From: JAVJST01 sp040219295
GTDB taxonomy: Bacteria > Pseudomonadota > Alphaproteobacteria > Rhodospirillales > Casp-alpha2
DNA: 64,000 bases
NCBI GenBank assembly: GCA_040219295.1
Contig: JAVJST010000008.1
Coordinates: forward strand, 1 to 64,000
Reading direction: 5' to 3'
This document shows, one piece after another, positions 8,493 through 16,351 of this stretch (position 1 is the stretch's first letter; each line of letters opens with the position of its first letter). A model generated the notes under the pieces. It did no database searches. It worked only from the letters and a program-made list of their open reading frames with translations, and was not told where the DNA came from. Made by a program: the position numbers and the translations under genes.

Positions 8493-8795
8493 ATGATTCG
8501 CTGCCTTACCCTGGGTCTTGTCCTGTCATTGGCCGTCGTCGCAGCCAAGCCGTTACCGGCCGGTGCCGCCGTGTGCCTTGAGCGCGACGCGATCAGCAGC
8601 AAGCTCGCCTCCGACCACGGCGAACATCCAAGCGCGGCCGGGCTCGCGAGCAACGGCGAGCTCCTGGAGGTCTTTGCATCCGAAGACGGCACCTGGACCC
8701 TCGTGCTCACCGACCCGACCGGCGTTAGCTGCGTCGTCGCCTCCGGCGAGGGCTGGTCGGCAGAAGGCAGCATCACCGACACCAGCGACAGCTGA
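8493..8795 (+). CDS. Small secreted protein of unknown function
   Basis: Protein of 100 residues with a signal peptide (hydrophobic 6-18, likely cleavage after AGA near residue 25). The mature part of about 75 residues has two cysteines that could pair, and a C-terminal pattern G-T-W-T...T-P-G-S-C...GEGW. Similar small periplasmic proteins are common in alphaproteobacteria and lack a known role. It ends 7 bp before the convergent histidine kinase gene. I assign no function. Confidence 0.7.
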   Translation: MIRCLTLGLVLSLAVVAAKPLPAGAAVCLERDAISSKLASDHGEHPSAAGLASNGELLEVFASEDGTWTLVLTDPTGVSCVVASGEGWSAEGSITDTSDS

Positions 8796-8802
8796 GCCGG
8801 CG

Positions 8803-10884
8803 CTAGCCGGACGCGCTTCGCGGATTCGCCCGGGACACGCTGCGCGAGGCCGGAAGTGCGATCACCGCCGTGGTGCCCCGCCCTTCCTCACTCTCCAAGC
8901 TCAACGTGCCGCCGTGCATCTCGACGATCTTACGCGACAGCGACAACCCGAGCCCGATGCCCTCGTGGGCGATCATCGCGTCGTGGCGGACCTGGCCGAA
9001 CGGTTCGAATACATGATCGATCTCGTTCTTGGATATCCCGATGCCGCGATCGACGACCGACAGACGCAGCCCGCCCTCTTTCGGCCGTTCGTCGCTGATC
9101 GTGATGGTCTGGCCGTCGGGCGAGAACTTGATCGCGTTGGAAAGCAGATTGACGAGAACCTGCCGCATCAGGCGTTCGTCGACCACGACGGGACCGCCGC
9201 CGGACACGTCGACCTCAAGCGTCTGGTGGCGCGCTTCCGCCAGGGGTCTGACCAGTGTCATCGCCGCCTGGACCAGTTTCTCGATTTCGACCGGCTCGTC
9301 CTCGAGCTCGAACACGCCTGACTCGACCTTCGACAGATCGAGGATGTCGCTGATGACGGCAAGCAAGTGCTGGGATGCCGACCGGATCCCGCCCGCGTAC
9401 TCGACATACTTCTCGTTACCGAGCGGCCCGAACTGCTCGATCGCCATCAGATCCGAGAATCCGATGATCGAGTTTAGCGGCGATCGGAGTTCGTGGCTCA
9501 TGTTGGCGAGAAACTGCGATTTCGCGCGATCGGACCGGCGGGCGGCGATCTCCGCCTGACGTACGGCCCGTTCGGCCGCGCGACGGTCGGTCACGTCCTC
9601 GAGGAAAATGAAGCAGCCGTCGACACTACCTTTGTCGTCCCACTGCGGCTCGATGACGCCCTCGACCTCCAGCAGGTAGCCGTTGTAACGTTTGAGATCC
9701 AGCGTGACCGGCACCTTGTCGCCTTCCAGGCCGCGTTCCAGCAGTCCATCAAGGTCGTGGCACCGCGCCTCGTCGTGAACGTCCTCGACGGAACGGCCGG
9801 GCAGCCTCGTGTGATCGATGTTGAACCATCGCCGGTAGGCGCCGTTCCCCATCACGTAGCGTCTGTCCTTGTCGATATAGGCAATAAGCGCCGGGATGCC
9901 GTTCATTACCTTCAACAGGGTCTCGTGCTGGCTCTCCGCCTGCTCCGCCAGCCTTTGCAGATCGCGCGCCTGGACGATCTCCTTGGTGACGTCCTTACCG
10001 ATGCCCCGATATCCCTCGAAGTTTCCTTCGCCATCGAACACCGGCTGTCCGCTGATCGACAAGTACACCCGCTCTCCGTTCGGATGGTCCCGGTAATGGA
10101 TGAAGTCGCGAAACGGTTCGTGTGCATCAAGTGTCCGCAACAGGTTCTCAAGCTCTTCCTCCGGCACGCCGGGTGCGCCCACTTCCTTCCGGGTCTTGCC
10201 GAGCAGGTCGCTCGGCGGCACGCCGGCGACCGCCTCATAGCGGTCGGACAAAAACGAAAACCGCAGATCCTTGTCGAACTCCCAGAAAAAATCCGAACTG
10301 ACATTCGCGAAATCGGCGAACCGTTGCTGTTCCGCCGTCAACTGTCGGATCCCGCGACTGCGTTCGAGCTCTGCCGCGGCGCGGGTCGAAACGACCTGAA
10401 GAACCCGAAGCACAAGGTCCGGAGACGACATGGCTTCGGTATGAACGACCGCGATCAGACCGAGCGGCGACCCGTCGGCTGCCCAAAGCGGTATGCCGAC
10501 GTAGCTTTCGGCGGACACATCTTTCAGTATCTGGCCGCGCGGATATCTTGCCTGCAAGTCGCGATCATGGACTATGGCCGATGCTCCGAAGATATCCAGA
10601 CAGGGTGTCCCCACCAGCGAGTACGCGAACCCGTCAAGGATCGTGCCACGTTGGCATACTGCGAATACCTCGACCTCGGTGGGATCGTTATCCTTGATCA
10701 CATGACACACGGCAAACTCGACATCGAGTGCGCGCGTGAGAAACATCAGCAGATCGTGGACGTAGGCGCCTTCCACTGGCGACGATACGTGGCCGATCAC
10801 GAACTGCAGGGCGCGGTCGAAGATCGCCCGACCTTCGTCATCCAGAGCACCATGTTCGTGGTCGGTGTCGCTCGCCATGTCCAT
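8803..10884 (-). CDS. Hybrid-free sensor histidine kinase with GAF and two PAS domains
   Basis: Protein of 693 residues without transmembrane segments, so probably cytosolic. Order: GAF-like domain (about 30-185), PAS with PAC-like end (about 205-305), second PAS (about 325-440), HisKA with phospho-accepting His in NMSHELRSPLNS (about 465), and HATPase_c (about 570-680) with N box NLLSNAIKFSPD and G boxes VDRGIGI and GIGLGLS. No receiver domain and no adjacent response regulator, so the partner is elsewhere. It lies downstream of asnB in the same direction (52-bp gap) and may be co-transcribed. Confidence 0.9.
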   Translation of the reverse strand: MDMASDTDHEHGALDDEGRAIFDRALQFVIGHVSSPVEGAYVHDLLMFLTRALDVEFAVCHVIKDNDPTEVEVFAVCQRGTILDGFAYSLVGTPCLDIFGASAIVHDRDLQARYPRGQILKDVSAESYVGIPLWAADGSPLGLIAVVHTEAMSSPDLVLRVLQVVSTRAAAELERSRGIRQLTAEQQRFADFANVSSDFFWEFDKDLRFSFLSDRYEAVAGVPPSDLLGKTRKEVGAPGVPEEELENLLRTLDAHEPFRDFIHYRDHPNGERVYLSISGQPVFDGEGNFEGYRGIGKDVTKEIVQARDLQRLAEQAESQHETLLKVMNGIPALIAYIDKDRRYVMGNGAYRRWFNIDHTRLPGRSVEDVHDEARCHDLDGLLERGLEGDKVPVTLDLKRYNGYLLEVEGVIEPQWDDKGSVDGCFIFLEDVTDRRAAERAVRQAEIAARRSDRAKSQFLANMSHELRSPLNSIIGFSDLMAIEQFGPLGNEKYVEYAGGIRSASQHLLAVISDILDLSKVESGVFELEDEPVEIEKLVQAAMTLVRPLAEARHQTLEVDVSGGGPVVVDERLMRQVLVNLLSNAIKFSPDGQTITISDERPKEGGLRLSVVDRGIGISKNEIDHVFEPFGQVRHDAMIAHEGIGLGLSLSRKIVEMHGGTLSLESEEGRGTTAVIALPASRSVSRANPRSASG

Positions 10885-10936
10885 CCGCGCCGGAACACCG
10901 GCGGGGCGCCCTCCCTCTCAACACCAGTGGTCCGCC

Positions 10937-12727
10937 CTATTGCAGGACGGACAACACGTCGCCACGCCGGTCTCTCCCGCCGACGTGAACCTGGTGCCAG
11001 ACAGCATAGAACAGGATTGTCCATGCCGCATAGTCGGCTCGCTTGTCACCGCCGTGGGCGACGGCCGCGAAGACTCGGCGAACCGCCGCGGGATCGAACA
11101 AGGAACTCACGGAATCCAAGGCACACAGCCTGTCAGCGAGCTCGTCGCTGCGCCGGCTGATCCAGTCGCCGACAGGCACCGTAAAGCCCATCTTGCGCTG
11201 AAACGGGGCGGCGGCGGGAAGGTTGCGCTCAAGCCAGCGGCGCAGCAGCCATTTGCCGGTCCGTCCCCGGACCTTCAGGCGATCCGCCAGCCGAAACGCG
11301 AAGTCGGCGATCACCGGATCAATGAAGGGAACCCGTCCCTCGACGCCGTGCGCCATCAGGCATCGGTCGAGCTTGGTCAGGAGATCATGCGGCAGCCAAT
11401 CGTCAATGTCGACGGCCTGGCACACCTGCAGTCTGGTGCGGCCGGCGCCCGCGTGACGCCGTTCCGAATCGGCGATCCCCCGGCGCCAATTTTCCGGATT
11501 GTCGTTCTCCCGGTCAGTGAACACATCGAAACCACTCATGGTACCGGACGACCGCATCGGCCTGCCGCCGAAGAACTTCCAACGGGCCGCCCGCCGGTAA
11601 CGGCCATAGCCCGCGAACATCTCGTCGCCACCCTCGCCCGACAGGATGACCTTGAGACCAGCGTCGCGCGCGGCGCGGGCGAGCTTGTACGTAGGCAGTG
11701 TCGCGTAGTCGCAGACTGGATCGTCAAGCGCGCCGGCGACAGCGGGCAACGAGGACCAAAAGTCCTCCTCGTCGAATAGGATGCTCTCGTGGTCGGCGCC
11801 GACGCTGACCGCGGCGCGCTGCGCCATGTCGCGCTCGTCGTGCACGTTGTCCCCGGCAAAGCCAACCGTGAACGCCTTGACCGGGCGCATGTTGAGCCGC
11901 GACATCATGGCGAGGATCGCCGACGAGTCGATCCCGCCGGAAAGAAACATGCCGTAGTCGACATCGGCGCGCTGGTGCAGCTCGATGCTTTCCTCGAGAT
12001 AGTCGTCGAGCAGACGAACAGCGTCCGCCTCGCTGAGCCCACGCGTTCCCGGCGTCGGCAGCGGGTCGGAACCGCGACGCTCAGCGATCACGCCGTCACG
12101 CACGACCAACATTTCGCCGGGCAGCACACGATGGATACCGTCAAAAATTGTGGCGCGTCCGGTTGAGAACTGAAGCTGCAGCAGCTCAAGGCGGGCCGCG
12201 TCATTGAGTTCGGTCCCGACCAACCCGGCCTTGATCAGCGCCGTCGGCTCCGACGCAAAACACAGACCTGTTGCGGTCTCCGCGTAGTAGAGCGGCTTGA
12301 TGCCGAACGGGTCGCGCGCGAGCACGACACGGTTGTTTTCAGGGTCGTCGATGGCGATCGCATACATGCCGCGCAGCTGCCGCGTGAAATCGAGCCCGTG
12401 GCGGAGATAGAGCCTGAGCGGGCTCTCGCAATCGGAGCCGGTCAGATAATGCGTGTCTGGCATGGCCCGGCGGATTTCGGGGTCATTGTATATCTCGCCG
12501 TTGGCGACCAGGGTCACGCCGCCTCGCTCGCCGGTCTCGTACAGCGGCTGGTCGCCGCCAGCGAGATCGATGATTGCAAGCCGCGTCTGGGCAAGTCCGA
12601 CGGCACCGCGAACGTGGAACCCACGCCCGTCCGGTCCCCGGTGCGCCAGCGCGTCGGCCAGCGCCTCGAGCGCGGCGCGGTCGACGGGCTTACCGCCGGC
12701 GAGAGCGATCCCGGCAATCCCGCACAT
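10937..12727 (-). CDS. asnB: Glutamine-hydrolysing asparagine synthetase family protein
   Basis: Protein of 596 residues. Cys2 of MCGIAGI is the glutaminase nucleophile. The N-terminal domain shows LAHRGPDG, QTRLAIIDL and ANGEIYN. The synthetase domain has the ATP-pyrophosphatase loop FLSGGIDSSAI near residue 260 and SGEGGDEMFAGYGRY near 350. Its ATG overlaps the stop of the upstream glycosyltransferase (TGATG). In such clusters, AsnB homologues often amidate surface sugars or act in polysaccharide assembly, so true asparagine synthesis is not certain. Confidence 0.85.
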   Translation of the reverse strand: MCGIAGIALAGGKPVDRAALEALADALAHRGPDGRGFHVRGAVGLAQTRLAIIDLAGGDQPLYETGERGGVTLVANGEIYNDPEIRRAMPDTHYLTGSDCESPLRLYLRHGLDFTRQLRGMYAIAIDDPENNRVVLARDPFGIKPLYYAETATGLCFASEPTALIKAGLVGTELNDAARLELLQLQFSTGRATIFDGIHRVLPGEMLVVRDGVIAERRGSDPLPTPGTRGLSEADAVRLLDDYLEESIELHQRADVDYGMFLSGGIDSSAILAMMSRLNMRPVKAFTVGFAGDNVHDERDMAQRAAVSVGADHESILFDEEDFWSSLPAVAGALDDPVCDYATLPTYKLARAARDAGLKVILSGEGGDEMFAGYGRYRRAARWKFFGGRPMRSSGTMSGFDVFTDRENDNPENWRRGIADSERRHAGAGRTRLQVCQAVDIDDWLPHDLLTKLDRCLMAHGVEGRVPFIDPVIADFAFRLADRLKVRGRTGKWLLRRWLERNLPAAAPFQRKMGFTVPVGDWISRRSDELADRLCALDSVSSLFDPAAVRRVFAAVAHGGDKRADYAAWTILFYAVWHQVHVGGRDRRGDVLSVLQ

Positions 12728-13755
12728 CAGGCTTGCCCCACGACCGTTTCGAAGAACTCGAGATAGCGGGCGACGACGGCGTCCTTCGAGAATCGCTGTT
12801 GCAGGGCCCGCCCGCCGGCCTCGCCGATGTCGCGGCGGACTGCGGCATCGGCGATCAGTCTGTTGATCTCGCGCGCCATGGTATCGGCATCGTCGATGTC
12901 GACCAGCACGCCGTTTTCACCGTCCTCGATCATCTCGCCCGGGCCGGCCGACCGCGTCGAGATCACCGGCACGTTCCGGGCCCAGGCCTCGAGCACCACA
13001 TTGCCGAGCGGCTCGTGCCGCGACGGGCAGACCATGATGTCGGCGGCCGCCATCAACGAGGCGCCGTCGTCGCGCCAGCCGAGAAAACGGACGCGGTCGG
13101 CAACGCCGGCCGACTTCGCATGTGCCTTCAACGCCGCGTCCTCCGGTCCTTCACCGGCGAGCCAGAGGATCGCGTCCGGCACGTCGGCTAGGGCCGTCAG
13201 CAGGATATCGAACCCCTTCACGGTGTGCAGCCGGCCGAGTGCGAAGATCAGCGGCGCGCCGTCAGGCGTATCGAGCGCCTCTCGAGGCGCGGGCGCGACT
13301 GACGCTTCGTCCGCGAAGTTGGGCAGGTAGTGCGCCCGTTCGGGCGCCCAGCCCTGTTCCAGCAGGTAGCGGTGAATGCCGGGCGTGTTGCCGATCAGGT
13401 GATCGCAATGCCGGTAGTACTTGAGATCGTAGTAGCCGCCGAGACGGGCACACAGCACATAGTCGCCCCGAGGCGTCTTGGCCGTGGCCCGGTTCATCCA
13501 GGTCAGCACCACGTCGGGCTTGTAACGCTGCCCGAGTCCGGCGATCTCGGGCTTGGTGAAGATGTCGAAGAAGCCGCCGAAACGCGCCTCGTGGACGGTG
13601 ACGCCGCCGGCCCGCAGCCGCGCCGCCCGCCCGGCGTCTCGCCGGATTACCGCAAGCTGCTCAATACCGGCTTCGTGCATCGCCACGACGTGGCGCTCGA
13701 AGAACGCCTCGGCGCCGCCGTGCGCCGCACCGGCCATTACCTGCATGAGCCTCAA
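12727..13755 (-). CDS. Glycosyltransferase family 4-like (GT-B)
   Basis: About 342 residues. The longer open frame upstream overlaps the GT2 gene and is not plausible. I place the start at TTG 13755, whose TTGA overlaps the GT2 stop and gives MRLMQVMAGAAHGGAE, the classic GT4 N-terminus; ATG 13746 is the alternative. FALGRLHTVKGFDILL and EPLGNVVLEAWARNVPVI are the nucleotide-sugar binding hallmarks (E-x7-E). Probably a cytoplasmic enzyme of LPS core or capsule synthesis. Confidence 0.88.
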   Translation of the reverse strand: MRLMQVMAGAAHGGAEAFFERHVVAMHEAGIEQLAVIRRDAGRAARLRAGGVTVHEARFGGFFDIFTKPEIAGLGQRYKPDVVLTWMNRATAKTPRGDYVLCARLGGYYDLKYYRHCDHLIGNTPGIHRYLLEQGWAPERAHYLPNFADEASVAPAPREALDTPDGAPLIFALGRLHTVKGFDILLTALADVPDAILWLAGEGPEDAALKAHAKSAGVADRVRFLGWRDDGASLMAAADIMVCPSRHEPLGNVVLEAWARNVPVISTRSAGPGEMIEDGENGVLVDIDDADTMAREINRLIADAAVRRDIGEAGGRALQQRFSKDAVVARYLEFFETVVGQA

Positions 13756-14558
13756 GACGCGGCTCCGTCGTCGCTTTCCAGTGTCGCCTTGAGATAGGAG
13801 ATCAGCGGATAGAGCCCGGCCATCAGGGCAATCAGCAACCCGTAGCCGCCTTCGCGGTAGCCCTTGCGCATGACATAGCACTTGAAGAACCGCGAGAACA
13901 CGCGGCGCAGGTTGCTGGCCAGTGAACCCGGATCGCCGCCGGCACGCAGATCGCGGGCGCGGGCCGAGGTATAACTGTCGAGACGGCGGATCATGTCGGA
14001 GATATTGCGGTCGACGAAATGCGCCAACGGATGACTGAGACGCGGCCCTTTGTAGCCGACCCAGGTCAGGCTCGGATGCACCGCCTGGCGGCCCCACGTC
14101 TTGGCACCCTTGCGGAACAGCCGCGGTACCGAAGAAGTGCCGAACGAACCGCCCCAGCCATATCGCACCAGCCGTTCGCCAATGTAGTTGTCGACCGGCA
14201 GTTCGTGCCAGTCGAACCGCGAACGCTCGACGGTCTCGCGGATCTCTCGGCCGAGCTCCGGCGTGACGTGCTCGTCGCTATCGATCTCGACGATCCAGGT
14301 GCCCCTGCAGGCCTCGATGCCGGCGTTGCGGCGGTCGCCCTCGACCGGCCACGCGCCCTCGATGGTCCGGGCACCCAGCTTCTCGGCGATCGACTTGGTG
14401 GCGTCTGTGCAGCGGTCGAGCGCGACGACGATTTCGTCGGCGAACCCGAGCCGCTCGAGGCAGGTGGCGATGCGGTTTTCCTCGTTGTGCGCAACGACCA
14501 GCGCCGAGAGACGCACCTCGCTGCCGTTCTTGCCGGAATCGCTTATCTCGCGGGTCAT
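13752..14558 (-). CDS. Glycosyltransferase family 2, WaaE/KdtX-like
   Basis: Protein of 268 residues with a GT-A fold: LSALVVAHNEENRI at the N-terminus, DEIVVALDRCTD, and the DXD-like EIDSDEHV near residue 100. The C-terminal half with an amphipathic or hydrophobic segment (YGLLIALMAGLYPLISYLKA) resembles the LPS-core beta-1,4-glucosyltransferase family WaaE/KdtX. It is first of a three-gene overlapping run GT2-GT4-asnB, divergent from ygfZ. Sugar and acceptor unknown. Confidence 0.85.
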   Translation of the reverse strand: MTREISDSGKNGSEVRLSALVVAHNEENRIATCLERLGFADEIVVALDRCTDATKSIAEKLGARTIEGAWPVEGDRRNAGIEACRGTWIVEIDSDEHVTPELGREIRETVERSRFDWHELPVDNYIGERLVRYGWGGSFGTSSVPRLFRKGAKTWGRQAVHPSLTWVGYKGPRLSHPLAHFVDRNISDMIRRLDSYTSARARDLRAGGDPGSLASNLRRVFSRFFKCYVMRKGYREGGYGLLIALMAGLYPLISYLKATLESDDGAAS

Positions 14559-14691
14559 GCGGCTGTTATACAGGGAGTGCGGGCGCGCGCAAGACGCACC
14601 ACCCGGGGGCCGCGACGTGCAGTCGCCCTCTTGCGGCGTATCGAGCGATGGCCTACGTCATGAGGGCAGTTATTCCACCGGAGCACCGAGC

Positions 14692-15573
14692 ATGACCGCA
14701 CCCGCATGGACCCGTCTCGAAGACCGCGGCGTGATCGCCGTCCGTGGTGAGGATTCGCGGTCTTTCCTGCAGGGCATCGTGTCCAACGACATGAACAAGG
14801 TTTCGGCGACCCGTGCCGCGTGGGGCGCCTTCCTGACCCCGCAGGGCAAGTACCTGTTCGACTTCTTCATGGTGTTCGACGGCGACACGCTGCTGATCGA
14901 AACCGAGCGGGCGCGTCTTGCCGAATTCGTCAAGCGGCTGACGCTCTACAAGCTGCGCGGCAAGGTTGATCTCGCCGATGTCTCCAACGACTACGCCGTC
15001 TTTGCGGTGTTCGGCGACGGGACGCCGTCCGCGCTCGGACTCGATGACGAACGCGGCGCGGCCGCGGCACGCGACGGCGGCGTCGCCTTCGTCGACCCGC
15101 GGCTCGCGGATGCGGGCGCCCGGCTGATTTTGCCGGCGAGCGGGTCCGGCGAGACCTTCGCCAGTCTGCAGGCAGCCGACGCGGGTGCGTACGACCGCCT
15201 CCGGCTGCGCCTCGGCCTGCCCGACGGTTCGCGCGACCTGATCGTCGACAAGTCGACGCTGATGGAAAACGGCTTCGACGAGCTCGGCGGCATTGACTGG
15301 CACAAAGGCTGTTACATGGGCCAGGAGGTCACCGCGCGGACCAAGCACCGCGGCCTGGTCAAGAAACGCCTGATGCCGGTCGAGATCGAGGGCGACGCTC
15401 CCGACGCCGGCACACCGGTCACCATCGGCGACCGCGAGGTCGGCGAGCTGCGATCGTCGAACGGCGACATCGGTCTCGCCATCCTCCGGCTCGACGCTCT
15501 CGACGGCGACCCGGTCCTGAGCGCCGGCGGCGCCTCGCTGCATCCCCGGCGGCCCGACTGGGCCTCATTCTGA
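14692..15573 (+). CDS. ygfZ: Folate-binding Fe-S cluster assembly protein YgfZ
   Basis: About 293 residues. Start at ATG 14692 (MTAPAWTRLEDRG) rather than the long upstream extension, which overlaps the divergent GT2 gene. The GcvT-like fold carries the YgfZ signature KGCYMGQE with its conserved Cys near residue 206, plus SFLQGIVSNDM at the N-terminus. YgfZ uses tetrahydrofolate to support repair or assembly of some Fe-S enzymes such as MiaB. It does not act in glycine cleavage, since no gcvP or gcvH is nearby. Confidence 0.92.
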   Translation: MTAPAWTRLEDRGVIAVRGEDSRSFLQGIVSNDMNKVSATRAAWGAFLTPQGKYLFDFFMVFDGDTLLIETERARLAEFVKRLTLYKLRGKVDLADVSNDYAVFAVFGDGTPSALGLDDERGAAAARDGGVAFVDPRLADAGARLILPASGSGETFASLQAADAGAYDRLRLRLGLPDGSRDLIVDKSTLMENGFDELGGIDWHKGCYMGQEVTARTKHRGLVKKRLMPVEIEGDAPDAGTPVTIGDREVGELRSSNGDIGLAILRLDALDGDPVLSAGGASLHPRRPDWASF

Positions 15574-15595
15574 CCGGCCCGGGAGGGGGAGCGGC

Positions 15596-16351
15596 GTGGC
15601 AGGCTTCTTCAAGAACCTCCTGGGACAGGCCTTCCCGCCGGCGAGCCCGCCAACGGACGATCCCGTGCCGCCGCCCTCGGGCAGCGCCGAGGAGACCGTG
15701 CGTAACGCTTTCGACATGCTGAATCCCGTCGCTGCCGCCTATCGGCGCCGACTCGGCCAATGCGGCCCGACGGCCAAGGGCGCGTTCTGGGCCAATCAGG
15801 CCAACGTCAGGCATCGCTTCGAGTTGCTGTGCCGGGTGTTCGACCCGGCCGACGTCGCCCGGGGCGGCGTCACGGTTCGCGATTTCGGCTGCGGCTACGG
15901 CGCGCTGTTCGACTATCTCGCCAATCACCCGATCCTGAATGACGGCCATTACGTCGGCTACGACATCACGCGGTCGATGCTGGACGCCTGCGAACAGCGC
16001 ATCCGCGATCCCCGGGCCAGCTTCCGCTGCTCGGCCAGGCCGACCGCGCCGGCCGACTACACCCTGGTATCGGGGACCTTCAACCTGAAGCTTCAGGCCG
16101 ACGAGCAGGCCTGGCACGACTACGTCGAAGCCAGCCTGACGATCCTCTGGGAAACGACCCGCAAGGCGATGGCCTTCAACATGCTCGACCGACGCCGGTT
16201 CGATCCCGACATGGAGGGGCTGTACTATGCCGATTGCGCCGAGATCGCCGCGTTCTGCCGCTCGGCGCTGTCACCCGACGTCGAGGTCATCGAGAACTAC
16301 GAACTGCCCGACTTCACGATCCTGGTGCGCCGGCGGTCAGCGTCGGCGTAG
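15596..16351 (+). CDS. Class I SAM-dependent methyltransferase
   Basis: Protein of 251 residues starting at GTG 15596 behind a strong GGGAGGGGGAG site. The SAM motif VRDFGCGYGALFDYL lies near residue 97, followed by GHYVGYDIT (motif II) and VSGTFNLK (post-motif). The N-terminal 40 residues are Pro-rich and variable. It is 22 bp behind ygfZ and may share its transcript. Its 3' end overlaps the convergent ppdK by 15 bp. Substrate unknown. Confidence 0.8.
   Translation: MAGFFKNLLGQAFPPASPPTDDPVPPPSGSAEETVRNAFDMLNPVAAAYRRRLGQCGPTAKGAFWANQANVRHRFELLCRVFDPADVARGGVTVRDFGCGYGALFDYLANHPILNDGHYVGYDITRSMLDACEQRIRDPRASFRCSARPTAPADYTLVSGTFNLKLQADEQAWHDYVEASLTILWETTRKAMAFNMLDRRRFDPDMEGLYYADCAEIAAFCRSALSPDVEVIENYELPDFTILVRRRSASA

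Noticed and set aside
9493..11160. 555-residue plus-strand open frame
   Set aside because: Antisense to the GAF/PAS kinase and the end of asnB; no domain is recognisable.
13756..14097. N-terminal extension of the GT4 gene
   Set aside because: Overlaps the GT2 gene; the GT4 fold starts at once after TTG 13755.
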